DNA from: HK-STAS-PATE-42 sp964461505
GTDB taxonomy: Bacteria > Patescibacteriota > Saccharimonadia > Saccharimonadales > HK-STAS-PATE-42
NCBI GenBank assembly: GCA_964461505.1
Contig: CAYWUW010000009.1
Coordinates: 1 to 28,045, forward strand
Length of the DNA: 28,045 bases
Reading direction: 5' to 3'
Part shown: positions 21,067-27,984 of the stretch, in pieces
How positions within the stretch are numbered: the stretch's first letter is position 1
How the letters are laid out: the number at the start of each line of letters is the position of its first letter
The notes under the pieces: generated by a model
Seen by the model: only the letters and a program-made list of their open reading frames with translations
The model's database searches: none
What the model was told of the DNA's origin: nothing
Made by a program: the position numbers and the translations under genes

Positions 21067-22956
21067 ATGAAACCAAAAAAACCACAACTACCTATCAAAG
21101 GCTCTTCTAGCAATAAACGCAGCAATCGCATTCGTACTATCTTAAGCTTAGTTCTTCTTATAGTTATTATTCTTGCTTTTGTTGGAACTGGGCTTAACAA
21201 AAATGGCCTTAAAAAAAGCGATGAAGTTCCTTTTAGTTCTTTAGTAGAAATGGTTAATAAAGATGAAGTTACAAAAGTTGAAGAAGATGGCCAAAAACTG
21301 CTCATCACCAAAAAGAATCAAGATAAGCCTAGCCAATATGCCATTTTGCCCAGCGGATCTAGCGCCAAAGAACAAGGTTTAGATACCACCAAGCCCGGTT
21401 TGGAATATATCGCCAAAGCACAAAGCAACGGAGATAGCACTCTCACTAGCCTTGCCGTTAACCTTGGTTTACCAATTCTAATTTTTGCCGGATTCTTCTA
21501 CTTTTTAGCCAAACAAGCCGGCCAACAAGGCAATCAAGCTATGACTTTTGGCAGAAGCAAAGCCAAGCTTTATGGCGCAGAAAAAAAGAAGGTTAAGTTT
21601 AGCGATATCGCTGGTAACGATAACGCCAAGCAAGATTTACAAGAGGTTGTCGAGTTCTTAAAATTCCCTAAGCGCTTTAAAGAACTTGGCGCCAAAATTC
21701 CTAAAGGAGTTCTTCTTGTTGGTGATCCAGGAACAGGCAAAACCATGCTCGCCAAAGCCGTCGCTGGCGAAGCAGAAGTTCCATTTTTTGCAATTTCTGG
21801 TTCCGAATTTGTCGAAATGTTTGTTGGTGTTGGAGCCAGCCGTGTGCGCGATCTTTTTGCCAAAGCTAAAAAGAATGCTCCTTGCATAATTTTTATCGAT
21901 GAAATAGATGCCGTTGGCCGCAGACGTGGTTCTGGAACTGGCGGCGGGCACGATGAACGCGAGCAAACTCTTAACCAAATTTTAGTAGAGATGGATGGTT
22001 TTGAAGAAGGCGAAAACGTCATTGTTTTAGCCGCTACCAACAGGGCAGATGTTCTAGATCCAGCTCTTCTTCGCCCAGGGCGTTTTGATAGACGCGTTCA
22101 TATTCCTTTGCCAGAACGCCCCGATCGCGAAGCTATCCTAAAAGTTCATTTCGAAAAAAAGCCTCTAGATTCCGACGTTGATCTAGCAGCACTCAGCAAA
22201 AAAACCGCCGGAATGAGTGGAGCAGACCTCGCCAACGTTACTAACGAAGCCGCCATCATTGCCGCCCGCCGCAAATCTAAAACCATCCAAAATAAAGATG
22301 TTACCGAAGCCTTCGAACGCGTTGCCATCGGCCCCGAACGCAAAAACCACCCCATGACCGAAGGAGATAAAGAACTTACCGCCTACCACGAAGCCGGCCA
22401 CGCTCTTGTTGGGCACGTCTTGCCCAACTCCGATCCAGTGCACAAAGTTACCATTCTACCAAGAGGTGGAGCAGCCGGAATCACCTGGTCACTTCCTAAA
22501 GATGACCGACGTAAAGATCGCGTTAATGCCTTGCAAGATTTTATGGCCCAAGCCATGGGTGGGCGAGTTGCCGAAGAGGTTGTTTATAAGCCTGGCGATG
22601 TTACGGCCGGAGCCGGTAACGATCTAGTTAAAGTTACCGAACTATCCAGGCGCTTTGTCACTGAATTTGGCATGAGCCCTAAGCTTAAAAACATTTCCTT
22701 CAAAGAACAAAACGGTCTGTTCGATGGCCAAGAAACTACAGTTCCATATTCAGATAAAACTGCCGAGATCATAGATTCCGAAGTACAAAGGCTGGTCAAC
22801 GAGGCCACAGAACGTGCCCGCAAAGTTATCACCGCTAACCGCAAGTTCTTAGATAAACTTAAAGATGAACTTCTCAAAAAAGAGACCCTAGAAGAAGCCG
22901 AGATTAACAAAATCTTAGAAGGCGCCAAAGCCCCCAAAGAAGTACTAATAGCTTAA
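21067..22956 (+). CDS. ftsH: ATP-dependent zinc metalloprotease FtsH
   Basis: Membrane AAA+ protease that degrades unassembled membrane proteins and some regulators. The 629-residue protein has two membrane segments (about 20-40 and 134-155) with an external loop between them. The AAA domain has Walker A GDPGTGKT (219-226), Walker B IIFIDEIDAVGRRRG, and the second region of homology ATNRADVLDPALLRPGRFDRR. The protease domain has the zinc site HEAGH (441-445). Pore motif FVGVGASRVRDLF is present. Length is normal. The stop codon lies in TAAGCTTA (22954-22961) and the next gene starts ten bases later. Heat-shock control through HrcA is inferred from the operator upstream. Confidence 0.98.
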   Translation: MKPKKPQLPIKGSSSNKRSNRIRTILSLVLLIVIILAFVGTGLNKNGLKKSDEVPFSSLVEMVNKDEVTKVEEDGQKLLITKKNQDKPSQYAILPSGSSAKEQGLDTTKPGLEYIAKAQSNGDSTLTSLAVNLGLPILIFAGFFYFLAKQAGQQGNQAMTFGRSKAKLYGAEKKKVKFSDIAGNDNAKQDLQEVVEFLKFPKRFKELGAKIPKGVLLVGDPGTGKTMLAKAVAGEAEVPFFAISGSEFVEMFVGVGASRVRDLFAKAKKNAPCIIFIDEIDAVGRRRGSGTGGGHDEREQTLNQILVEMDGFEEGENVIVLAATNRADVLDPALLRPGRFDRRVHIPLPERPDREAILKVHFEKKPLDSDVDLAALSKKTAGMSGADLANVTNEAAIIAARRKSKTIQNKDVTEAFERVAIGPERKNHPMTEGDKELTAYHEAGHALVGHVLPNSDPVHKVTILPRGGAAGITWSLPKDDRRKDRVNALQDFMAQAMGGRVAEEVVYKPGDVTAGAGNDLVKVTELSRRFVTEFGMSPKLKNISFKEQNGLFDGQETTVPYSDKTAEIIDSEVQRLVNEATERARKVITANRKFLDKLKDELLKKETLEEAEINKILEGAKAPKEVLIA

Positions 22957-22966
22957 GCTTAACCAA

Positions 22967-23425
22967 ATGCCCGGCCTACGGCTCTACCCGGCAAACTACG
23001 CCCACCCAGAATGGCCAGATTTAGCCAACGATCTTGCAACCGATGTTCACCGAAATGAAGGCTTAGCTAGAACCAACCCCGCCACAAACCTCCAAAAACA
23101 AGAGGTAGGGACAACTAGCTCTCGATATTTTCTCCTACCATCAAAGTTAGAAGAACAATCGATTCTTGCCATTGCGAGTTACGGAATCAGGCCCTTAAAA
23201 GAATCAACCCTCATAGTTAGAGAACTATTCGTCCCGCGTAACTTAAGAAGAATGGGCTACGGAAGAATAACACTAAGCTTAATTGAAGAAGAAGCAAAAA
23301 GAATGAGCCTGCAAAGAATCAAACTAGACGCCCTTAGAGATTCCGTTCCATTTTACCGAATACTGGGCTACGAAGCTCCAAAAAGAGATTACCCCAGTAT
23401 CATAATGACCAAGAACTTAGCATAA
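22967..23425 (+). CDS. GNAT-family N-acetyltransferase
   Basis: GNAT enzymes move an acetyl group from acetyl-CoA to an amine; the substrate here is unknown. The 152-residue protein has the acetyl-CoA-binding core in its second half: beta-strand TLIVRELFVP (81-90), the pyrophosphate loop RRMGYGR (94-100), helix ITLSLIEEEAKRM, then RIKLDALRDSVPFYRILGYEA, the usual end of the fold. The N-terminal part is weakly conserved. It starts ten bases after ftsH and is likely read from the same transcript, perhaps as a passenger. TAAGCTTA at 23274 suggests it is resident. Confidence 0.9.
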   Translation: MPGLRLYPANYAHPEWPDLANDLATDVHRNEGLARTNPATNLQKQEVGTTSSRYFLLPSKLEEQSILAIASYGIRPLKESTLIVRELFVPRNLRRMGYGRITLSLIEEEAKRMSLQRIKLDALRDSVPFYRILGYEAPKRDYPSIIMTKNLA

Positions 23426-23433
23426 AGAAGCCT

Positions 23434-24153
23434 CTAGCTAATCTCTAAACTTTTCACCATCCCCTTAAAGTCAGTTAAAAGCCGGATCCCTTCCGCCGTG
23501 CTAAAATCCATATCCCGCACAAACTGATCACCTTCTTTATAACCGTGCGCCAAAATAAACACAAACTTACCATCACTACCCCTAAAAGAACAAGCCGCCG
23601 TAACCTCTGGATTACAAAAGCTAACCCCCAAATAACCTCTGCTATCTTCTGTAGATCGAATAAACACCACAAACACACTTTGGCCGCTGTTCAAAATAAA
23701 ACTATCCACCACCCTAGCAACCTGATAATTCGGAATGCTCAGCAAATCAATATCTTCTGACTGCACCACCACAGTTGCGCCTCCATTTCTTAACCTATTT
23801 TCACCAAGCAACTCCCAACCATCAGTAACCTCCACACTAAGCGCAGTTTCACCCGGAGTCGCAATCAAACCAATCCGTTTTAAAACCGGAGCCTGCCCCT
23901 CGGCCTGCTTTTGCTCATCCTGCTTCACCGGCTTTCCAGAAAGCCTTTCACCAATATCCCTTAAATCACCCTGCAACAAAGAGATCTTACCGCTCAGCTC
24001 ATCTTTTTCTAAACTTAATTTTTTATTAGATCTTCTCAGCCCGATCACCACCACAGCGCTCAGCCCAATCAACAAACAGCAAAATAAAATCAGATACAAA
24101 CCAATTAGTTCAGATTTCCTCCACCTTCGCCCCGTATTTATCAATTTCTTCAT
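23434..24153 (-). CDS. Single-pass membrane protein with coiled coil, unrecognised
   Basis: The 239-residue protein has a basic N-terminus, one membrane segment (about 17-38), a short coiled coil (about 40-70: RSNKKLSLEKDELSGKISLLQGDLRDIGERL), a Lys/Gln-rich linker and an external domain (about 88-239). The domain has two cysteines (FCNPEVTAACSF) that could form a disulfide. The topology recalls DivIC-like or substrate-sensing proteins, but no family can be named. It converges on the GNAT gene with a gap of eight bases. The gene itself has only the variant TAAACTTA (24010); exact copies lie upstream at 24180 and 24239. Confidence 0.8.
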   Translation of the reverse strand: MKKLINTGRRWRKSELIGLYLILFCCLLIGLSAVVVIGLRRSNKKLSLEKDELSGKISLLQGDLRDIGERLSGKPVKQDEQKQAEGQAPVLKRIGLIATPGETALSVEVTDGWELLGENRLRNGGATVVVQSEDIDLLSIPNYQVARVVDSFILNSGQSVFVVFIRSTEDSRGYLGVSFCNPEVTAACSFRGSDGKFVFILAHGYKEGDQFVRDMDFSTAEGIRLLTDFKGMVKSLEIS

Positions 24154-24268
24154 TCAAAAACTATAAGATTTAAAAAGATTAAGCTTAATAACTTTAATTC
24201 TATCATCAACCCCCAAAGCCCAGAGCGCCTCCTTTTTTTAAGCTTAACCTTGGTATTTAAACTTAACC

Positions 24269-24298
24269 TTGAACAAACCATACCAAATCAAGTATAAT
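24269..24298 (+). promoter_or_regulatory. hrcA promoter, nearly leaderless
   Basis: TTGAAC (24269-24274), an 18-bp spacer and TATAAT (24293-24298), eleven bases before the ATG at 24310. I see no CIRCE element here, so hrcA does not appear to repress itself through the usual operator. Confidence 0.7.
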
Positions 24299-24309
24299 AA
24301 ACAAGCAAG

Positions 24310-25017
24310 ATGACCCCCCGTCAAGAGCAGATCCTAATCAGTATCGTAGAACAATACGCCGAAGTTGCAGCTCCGGTTGGTTCCGTAACTCTAGCTAAAC
24401 TTTTTGGAGTTTCTGCCGCCACAATCAGAGCCGAAATGGCAGAACTAGAAGAACTCGGCTTTCTAACCCAAACCCACACCTCATCCGGAAGGGTTCCAAC
24501 AGATAAAGGCTACCGTTTTTACGTCAACACCGTTCAAGAAGGCGGACTTAAGCTTAAAAAAGAGGTTAGCCCGCACGCTCAACGAGCTCTCGCCGCCAGA
24601 ATTCATCACCGCAGCCTTCCAGAAACCACCATCAAAAACGCCGTTGACACTCTTGTTGAACTTACCCACAACCTCGGCCTTGCCACTATCGGAGATAACC
24701 TTTACCTCAGTGGCCTTTCTAACTTATTCTCACAGCCAGAATTTGCCCGCGGCCAAGGAGTTAAAGAAGTCGCCAAATTGCTAGATAATCTTGAACCCTG
24801 GATGCGCGAAGCCGCCCCAGGTGAACCACTCAGCGTTTATATCGGTTCCGAAAACCCAATTGGCGGAGCCAGCGGCTGTAGCCTCATCATCTCTAAATTC
24901 TCCAGCCCATATTCTGAAAGTAGCTACATCGGAGTTCTCGGCCCAACTCGCCAAAGCTACGCCCAAGTTATGAACCTCGTCCAAACCACCGGCGAACTCC
25001 TCGAAAAAACTTTATAG
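24310..25017 (+). CDS. hrcA: Short HrcA-type heat-shock repressor
   Basis: HrcA binds CIRCE operators and represses chaperone genes; GroEL keeps it active. The N-terminal winged helix is well conserved: TPRQEQILISIVEQYAEVAAPVGS (2-25), then VSAATIRAEMAELEELGFLTQTHTSSGRVPTDKGYRFYV (34-72). The C-terminus also fits (YIGVLGPTRQSYAQVMNLVQTTGELLEKTL). The protein is 235 residues instead of about 340: the middle region, which in known HrcA holds an inserted dimerisation domain, is greatly shortened. It is intact as a frame, so this is a reduced form rather than a pseudogene. A CIRCE-like site on ftsH gives it a likely local target. Confidence 0.93.
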   Translation: MTPRQEQILISIVEQYAEVAAPVGSVTLAKLFGVSAATIRAEMAELEELGFLTQTHTSSGRVPTDKGYRFYVNTVQEGGLKLKKEVSPHAQRALAARIHHRSLPETTIKNAVDTLVELTHNLGLATIGDNLYLSGLSNLFSQPEFARGQGVKEVAKLLDNLEPWMREAAPGEPLSVYIGSENPIGGASGCSLIISKFSSPYSESSYIGVLGPTRQSYAQVMNLVQTTGELLEKTL

Positions 25018-25025
25018 AAACCATA

Positions 25026-25886
25026 GTGTTAGAATTTCTCTCTAGATTTAATCCAAAAAAAATAGATCCACTTAAAAATTCACAAGATCTACTATTGAGC
25101 GCAAACCCCCGTCTAGTAGAATCCCTAATCAATCATGAGTTCCACTTCCAACAAGATATCGTCGAAGAAATCCGAGCACATCAAAAACGCAAAATCCCCA
25201 CACAAGACAGCCTAGAACTATCTTCTACCGTTTGTGCAGGAATCTGTTATTGGACGGCTCTCTCATTATTAGGAATACAGCAACCCTCAATAGTAGAGTT
25301 CATCGAAGAGATATATCAAGAAAAAAACGACATTAAACACTCTCGAGGAGTTGACCATATTGAATTCTTACAATATCTCGGAAAAAAGAATCCTGATTTT
25401 TACGGCCTATCGGTAAACCCATTTCGAGAACATACTCCCAAAAAATATCTAGCCTACAGAGGTTACTATGGCAAAGATTCTGAAAAATTTTTCAAAAGAG
25501 TCTATAAAGAAATCAAGAACACCTCCAGCCTCGCTAAACTTATCCTAAAAAACGGCGGGTTAGCAGTAACCAGCATTCAAGCCACATTTAATAACTATAG
25601 TCCAAGCTTTCACGACATTCTAATTGTCGGATACTATAAACCTTCAGACTCCTTTGTATTCCTAGACCCAGACGCTCGAGTATACTTCAATACCCAAAAG
25701 GAAAGGCCTCCAGAGATAATACCCCTGCCCAAATTTAGGTGTCTCTACACCGTAAAAGCCGCCTACCTAGATAAGCACACCTACCGTACTAAGCCCTCAC
25801 CAGGAGGAATAGTTATTGGTTTATTTAAAAGCCAGGACAACCCTAAACCACCAACCCCAACCCCTCTAACTTCACATTCGCATTAA
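25026..25886 (+). CDS. C39-like cysteine peptidase domain protein
   Basis: The 286-residue protein has a probable papain-like triad: Cys70 or Cys74 at the start of a helix (STVCAGICYWTALSLLG, as in C39 peptidases), His196 in SPSFHDILIVGYY and Asp214 in FVFLDPDARVY. There is no signal peptide or membrane segment, unlike bacteriocin-processing C39 transporters. The start is GTG, eight bases after the hrcA stop, so it may be translated from the hrcA mRNA. Its last 44 bases overlap the end of the convergent clamp-loader gene. It lacks internal TAAGCTTA apart from the stop codon, so it may be acquired. The substrate is unknown; the family call is moderate. Confidence 0.75.
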   Translation: MLEFLSRFNPKKIDPLKNSQDLLLSANPRLVESLINHEFHFQQDIVEEIRAHQKRKIPTQDSLELSSTVCAGICYWTALSLLGIQQPSIVEFIEEIYQEKNDIKHSRGVDHIEFLQYLGKKNPDFYGLSVNPFREHTPKKYLAYRGYYGKDSEKFFKRVYKEIKNTSSLAKLILKNGGLAVTSIQATFNNYSPSFHDILIVGYYKPSDSFVFLDPDARVYFNTQKERPPEIIPLPKFRCLYTVKAAYLDKHTYRTKPSPGGIVIGLFKSQDNPKPPTPTPLTSHSH

Positions 25887-26676
25887 GCTTAATATTTGCA
25901 CCTACCAACTCCAACTTTTCATAAAGATTAGCTAAGCTTAAGGCAGAACCAACCGAACTCTTCGTTGCAATCTCCAAAACTACCAACAAAGCCTCCACAA
26001 ACTCAGCAAGCAGCTCTTTGCTTGAATACTTTTTCAAAACAACCAACTTCTCAAATTCATTAGCCTTCAAAAATTCCTTAGCCTCTTTTAGCAATTCCAA
26101 ACTCTTTTTTTGCAGCTCATCATCCTCTACCAAATCGATCAACTTTTTATCACTCCCTCCAGATTGCATAAACAACAGTTTCGCCTCTGCAAAATTAAGC
26201 TTAGCAACTTTTTTAAGATAAGCTACCGCCTCGTCTTCGGCTGCGTTACTCAAAAATATCACCTGGCATCTAGAACTAATCGTCGGCAAATAAAAATCAC
26301 CAGATTCTGCCAAAAGCAAAAAATAAACACCTTTGGGCGGCTCTTCCAGAATCTTCAAAACAGAATTCTGCGCATCTGCCCTAAGCTTAGCATCAATAAT
26401 CACCAGCCGCTTTTCACCAATAGAACTAAACGAGCCTAAACTTAACTTCTCGCGCAAAGATCTTACCTCTTCAACCCTAACAAAACCATCCTCGTGAGCA
26501 GCATTAACCAAAATTAAATTCGTTAAAGATCCACCCAAAAACTCCTCCGCCAAAAACCGCACCTCACTTGCATGAAAACCACCAGATCTCACCAGCAAAC
26601 TCGCCTGAGATCTCCCCCCAAAAAATCCCTTAAGCTTAAGCTCATCAAACCACACCATATCCCCTAATTCTACCAT
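25843..26676 (-). CDS. DNA polymerase III delta-prime-like clamp-loader subunit
   Basis: Subunit of the AAA+ complex that loads the sliding clamp. The 277-residue protein lacks a Walker A GKT, as delta-prime does, but keeps the AAA core around RLVIIDAKLRADAQNSVLKILEEPPKGVYFLLLAES and the sensor/arginine-finger stretch LPTISSRCQVIFL, typical of HolB and DnaX. The C-terminal third is helical and diverged (collar-domain position). It could alternatively start at Met7. The gene is rich in TAAGCTTA (five copies from 25884 to 26631), so it looks native. Its 3' end overlaps the convergent peptidase gene. Confidence 0.88.
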   Translation of the reverse strand: MVELGDMVWFDELKLKGFFGGRSQASLLVRSGGFHASEVRFLAEEFLGGSLTNLILVNAAHEDGFVRVEEVRSLREKLSLGSFSSIGEKRLVIIDAKLRADAQNSVLKILEEPPKGVYFLLLAESGDFYLPTISSRCQVIFLSNAAEDEAVAYLKKVAKLNFAEAKLLFMQSGGSDKKLIDLVEDDELQKKSLELLKEAKEFLKANEFEKLVVLKKYSSKELLAEFVEALLVVLEIATKSSVGSALSLANLYEKLELVGANIKLNANVKLEGLGLVV

Positions 26677-26867
26677 TAATAAATTTTCTGCGAAAAGCAG
26701 CCCTATTAAACGTTCAAAAACTCAAGCCACCCGTTTAAAGATCTTGCTAGCTCGTATTAAACAAACAAGAATACTCGGTATATGAAGCTGCAGATACAGC
26801 AGTTAATGTGTCGGCGATTGTTTTTGAACTTGATTCTTTGGTTACTTTATCATCAAAGAGAAGGTAA
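26674..26867 (+). pseudogene. Possible frameshifted gene remnant
   Basis: The gap 26677-26926 has no intact gene. Two plus-strand frames look coding: one ends KRSKTQATRLKILLARIKQ and runs into TGA at 26783-26785. The other continues EYSVYEAADTAVNVSAIV, then FELDSLVTLSSKRR to TAA at 26865-26867. A tandem ACAA ACAA (26761-26768) lies at the join. Removing one ACAA fuses them into one frame. No start codon is visible, so a 5'-truncated relic or chance are both possible. Confidence 0.3.
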
Positions 26868-26892
26868 CATAGAACAATAGACCACAACGACT

Positions 26893-26917
26893 GGATCCTC
26901 ACCTTCGCGGGGATGAC
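26893..26917. repeat. Partial intergenic hairpin repeat
   Basis: GGATCCTCACC TTCG CGGGGATGAC is a degenerate member of the same hairpin family as 17196-17215. It lies just after the pseudouridine synthase stop (minus strand) and may end that transcript. Confidence 0.5.
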
Positions 26918-26926
26918 ATGGAGGGT

Positions 26927-27835
26927 TTAGGTCCTTAGGCCAAGTTCCTTAAGCTTAAGCATAAAATAATCTGGCGGCGGAGCAGAAAACTCTCGCCACT
27001 CTTTATCGCCCATCTGAATAGTTAAGCTTAGCGCGTGTAACATCAACTCTTGACCATCTTGAAAACTCTCATTATAAAAAGGATCCCCTAAAATCGGCCA
27101 ACCATTCGCCCACATATGCACCCTCAGCTGGTGAGTTCTACCTGTTTTTGGAGTCAACAACACCAAACTCTGCTTACCATTTGAATCTAAAACCTCAACC
27201 TCTGTTTGAGCCGGCCGTCCACTATCCGTTACATAAAAAGTTGTCAGTTTTTTAGGATTCCGCCCAATCGGCATATCAATCACGAAGCTCCCTCGCCCTT
27301 GTAGGGAGAGGGCTGGGGTGAGGGTGTTTTCCAAAACCCCCTCAACAACCGCCAAATACTTTTTATGAACATTCCTATCACTAAATTGCTTCATTAACCA
27401 ACTCTTACTCTTAGAGTTCTTCGCTAGAACCATCACCCCGCTTGTCGCCCTATCTAACCTGTGCACAATTCCACTTCTTTGAGCATCCAAATCAGAGGTT
27501 TTCGGCTGCAACCAATCCGCCACACTCACCTCGCTAGAAATCGGCCCCTTCGCATGGCTCAACATTCCAGCAGGCTTAAAAATCACAATTTCATCCTCTG
27601 TTTCATACAGTATTTTAAGATTGTCGCTCACCTTTGGCTCTTCATAGTTCACCTCAACCTCATCGCCTTCATTAAGCTTAATAGATTTAGAACTCACCAC
27701 TTGGCCATTAAGCTTAACCTGCTTTTGCCGAATCAACTTTTCAATAGAAGATCGGCTAAACTTGCCCTCGCAATTATTGGCCACAAAAATATCTAGCCTT
27801 TTACCAACCGAACTTTCATCAACCACAATCTTCAT
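26927..27835 (-). CDS. RluA/RluD-family 23S rRNA pseudouridine synthase
   Basis: Isomerises specific uridines in 23S rRNA (or tRNA) to pseudouridine. I use the ATG at 27835 (302 residues); an upstream TTG at 27850 adds five. An S4 RNA-binding domain (about 1-65, KIVVDESSVGKRLDIFV) precedes the catalytic domain with GIVHRLDRATSGVMVLAK, nucleophile Asp128. Downstream LTPKTGRTHQLRVHMWANGWPILGDPFY is diagnostic. An unusual in-frame insertion of about 13 residues (TLTPALSLQGRG, near 171-183) comes from a dispersed repeat. It lies before MPIGRNPKK, in a loop, so the enzyme may still work. Confidence 0.95.
   Translation of the reverse strand: MKIVVDESSVGKRLDIFVANNCEGKFSRSSIEKLIRQKQVKLNGQVVSSKSIKLNEGDEVEVNYEEPKVSDNLKILYETEDEIVIFKPAGMLSHAKGPISSEVSVADWLQPKTSDLDAQRSGIVHRLDRATSGVMVLAKNSKSKSWLMKQFSDRNVHKKYLAVVEGVLENTLTPALSLQGRGSFVIDMPIGRNPKKLTTFYVTDSGRPAQTEVEVLDSNGKQSLVLLTPKTGRTHQLRVHMWANGWPILGDPFYNESFQDGQELMLHALSLTIQMGDKEWREFSAPPPDYFMLKLKELGLRT
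27288..27326. repeat. Dispersed GC-rich repeat inserted in-frame in the pseudouridine synthase gene
   Basis: CTCCCTCGCCC / GGGAGAGGG-type arms form a palindromic unit related to the outer arms at 20-78. Read on the minus strand it encodes TLTPALSLQGRG, a phrase characteristic of palindromic repeats that invade reading frames. It preserves the frame. Confidence 0.75.
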
Positions 27836-27984
27836 ACCTATAAAATTCAACTCCCCATTATCGTCCTGAGCGGAGCAGGGCGGAACTAAAAAGATCTATC
27901 ACCTCTTTTATTACTAAGCTTAATTATAGCCTTTTAGAGCTTGAATTAACAGCGAAAAGTAAGTAGAATATAGAACTACTAACC

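Larger units (their letters stand above)
118..27922. repeat. Dispersed highly iterated palindrome TAAGCTTA (65 exact copies by hand scan)
   Basis: The 8-bp perfect palindrome starts at 118, 217, 1574, 2021, 2204, 3181, 3369, 3862, 4850, 5094, 5151, 5344, 5377, 6354, 6578, 6887, 7209, 7350, 7475, 7883, 8073, 8370, 8507, 9329, 9631, 9791, 10057, 10232, 11785, 14911, 15004, 15118, 15200, 15518, 15849, 16189, 16337, 16406, 16668, 18087, 18639, 18984, 19939, 20327, 20541, 20616, 20679, 20817, 21143, 22680, 22954, 23274, 24180, 24239, 24549, 25884, 25933, 26196, 26382, 26631, 26950, 27023, 27673, 27709 and 27915. Base composition alone predicts about 0.7 copies. All but 9791 and 14911 fit YTAAGCTTAR. 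Most are inside genes, where they read as Leu-Ser-Leu or Lys-Leu. Four form stop codons (lepB, ftsH, 15523 gene, 25026 gene). The function is unknown. Confidence 0.95.

Noticed and set aside
21570..22040. Long antisense open frame (156 codons) inside ftsH
   Set aside because: It is antisense to the conserved AAA core; its composition follows from the ftsH codons.
118..27922. TAAGCTTA as simply a HindIII-type restriction site pattern
   Set aside because: Restriction pressure usually lowers site numbers; the strong excess and the flanking Y/R preference beyond the six-base site do not fit avoidance, and no restriction-modification gene is in the window.
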